Position numbers and translations under genes: made by a program
Source: Bacillota bacterium
GTDB taxonomy: Bacteria; Bacillota_I; Bacilli_A; RF39; UBA660
Direction: 5' to 3'
DNA length: 5,597 nt
NCBI GenBank assembly: GCA_023391185.1
Contig: JAEWBI010000010.1
Span: 1 to 5,597, forward strand
The notes under the pieces: model-generated
Seen by the model: the letters and a program-made list of their open reading frames with translations, nothing else
Database searches by the model: none
Told to the model about the DNA's origin: nothing
Part shown: positions 5,402 through 5,597 of the stretch, piece by piece
Layout: each line of letters starts with the position of its first letter
Position numbering within the stretch: position 1 is the stretch's first letter

Positions 5402-5597
5402 AACATATTTAAAAATTCTTAAATCCTTCCGTTCAGTTATAATAATGTATTTTTCAATATTTTTATTTATTGCACTTATGGTTGGATCTGTTGGAACAAG
5501 TAATACTAGTTTTAAAGTTAGTAAACCAAGTGTATTTATAATTAATAATGATAATTCAAAAATAACTGATTCATTTATAAGTTATGTAAAAGATAGT
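5388..5597 (+). CDS. Second ABC-2 family exporter permease, N-terminal 70 aa (3' end outside window)
   Basis: An open frame starts at ATG 5388 and runs to the window edge without a stop. It begins MTVFKTYLKILKSFRSVII, a short basic cytoplasmic stretch, then a hydrophobic helix at about residues 17-36, then an extracytoplasmic segment including VFIINNDNSKITDSF (49-63). The shape, with a first helix followed by a strand resembling the GIVQND segment of the first permease, is that of another ABC-2 permease. It overlaps the upstream permease by 14 nt and has a strong ribosome site, so the three genes form one transport system with an ATPase and two different permeases. The rest of the protein is not visible. 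Confidence 0.88.
   Translation, partial: MTVFKTYLKILKSFRSVIIMYFSIFLFIALMVGSVGTSNTSFKVSKPSVFIINNDNSKITDSFISYVKDS

Noticed and set aside
1..5597. Mycoplasma-type genetic code (TGA as tryptophan), considered because of the AT richness
   Set aside because: All long frames are intact without in-frame TGA and tryptophans are TGG, so the standard code fits.

Overview
The window is strongly AT-rich. Genes are compact, Shine-Dalgarno sites are AGGAGG-like, promoters resemble the vegetative sigma type (TATAAT boxes), and nearly every gene is followed by a short hairpin plus T-run. Every complete gene ends in TAA or TAG, and tryptophan is encoded by TGG, so the standard bacterial code fits rather than the mycoplasma code. 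Together this suggests a low-GC Gram-positive bacterium (Bacillota, clostridial or deep-branching Bacilli type). No marker gene allows a finer placement.

Left part (1-1790): the 3' end of a plus-strand gene (1-108) converges on a minus-strand gene (155-901), with a shared bidirectional terminator at 111-147. The minus-strand gene and the next plus-strand gene (1059-1739) diverge from a promoter region at 902-1058. Both encode proteins with a lysine-rich cytoplasmic start, one membrane helix and an extracytoplasmic domain. Neither has a function I can name. The second has six cysteines, all outside the membrane helix.

Middle part (1790-3230): three small cytosolic proteins. The first (1820-2095) is a stand-alone Ada-type zinc-binding domain protein. 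The second (2154-2543) has Cys, His and Asp residues arranged as in papain-like or transglutaminase-like folds. The third (2632-3204) is an unrecognised 190-residue protein. The first two lack a terminator between them and are joined by an inverted repeat whose arms cover the stop codon of one and the start codon of the other. The second gene's terminator is built partly from its own last codons.

Right part (3231-5597): an ABC-2 type exporter operon with an ATPase (3326-4264), a six-helix permease (4268-5401) and the start of a second permease (5388 to window end, overlapping by 14 nt). The promoter has a perfect 14-bp palindrome inside its 17-bp spacer, a candidate repressor site. The layout of one ATPase and two permeases is that of DrrA/LnrL-type drug or antimicrobial exporters; the substrate cannot be read from the sequence.

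No tRNA, rRNA, CRISPR array, insertion sequence, phage gene or attachment site was seen. No stretch longer than 300 bases lacks a gene. The window looks like mostly ordinary chromosome; the points most worth a second look are the operator-like palindrome, the stop/start inverted repeat and the Cys-His-Asp protein.
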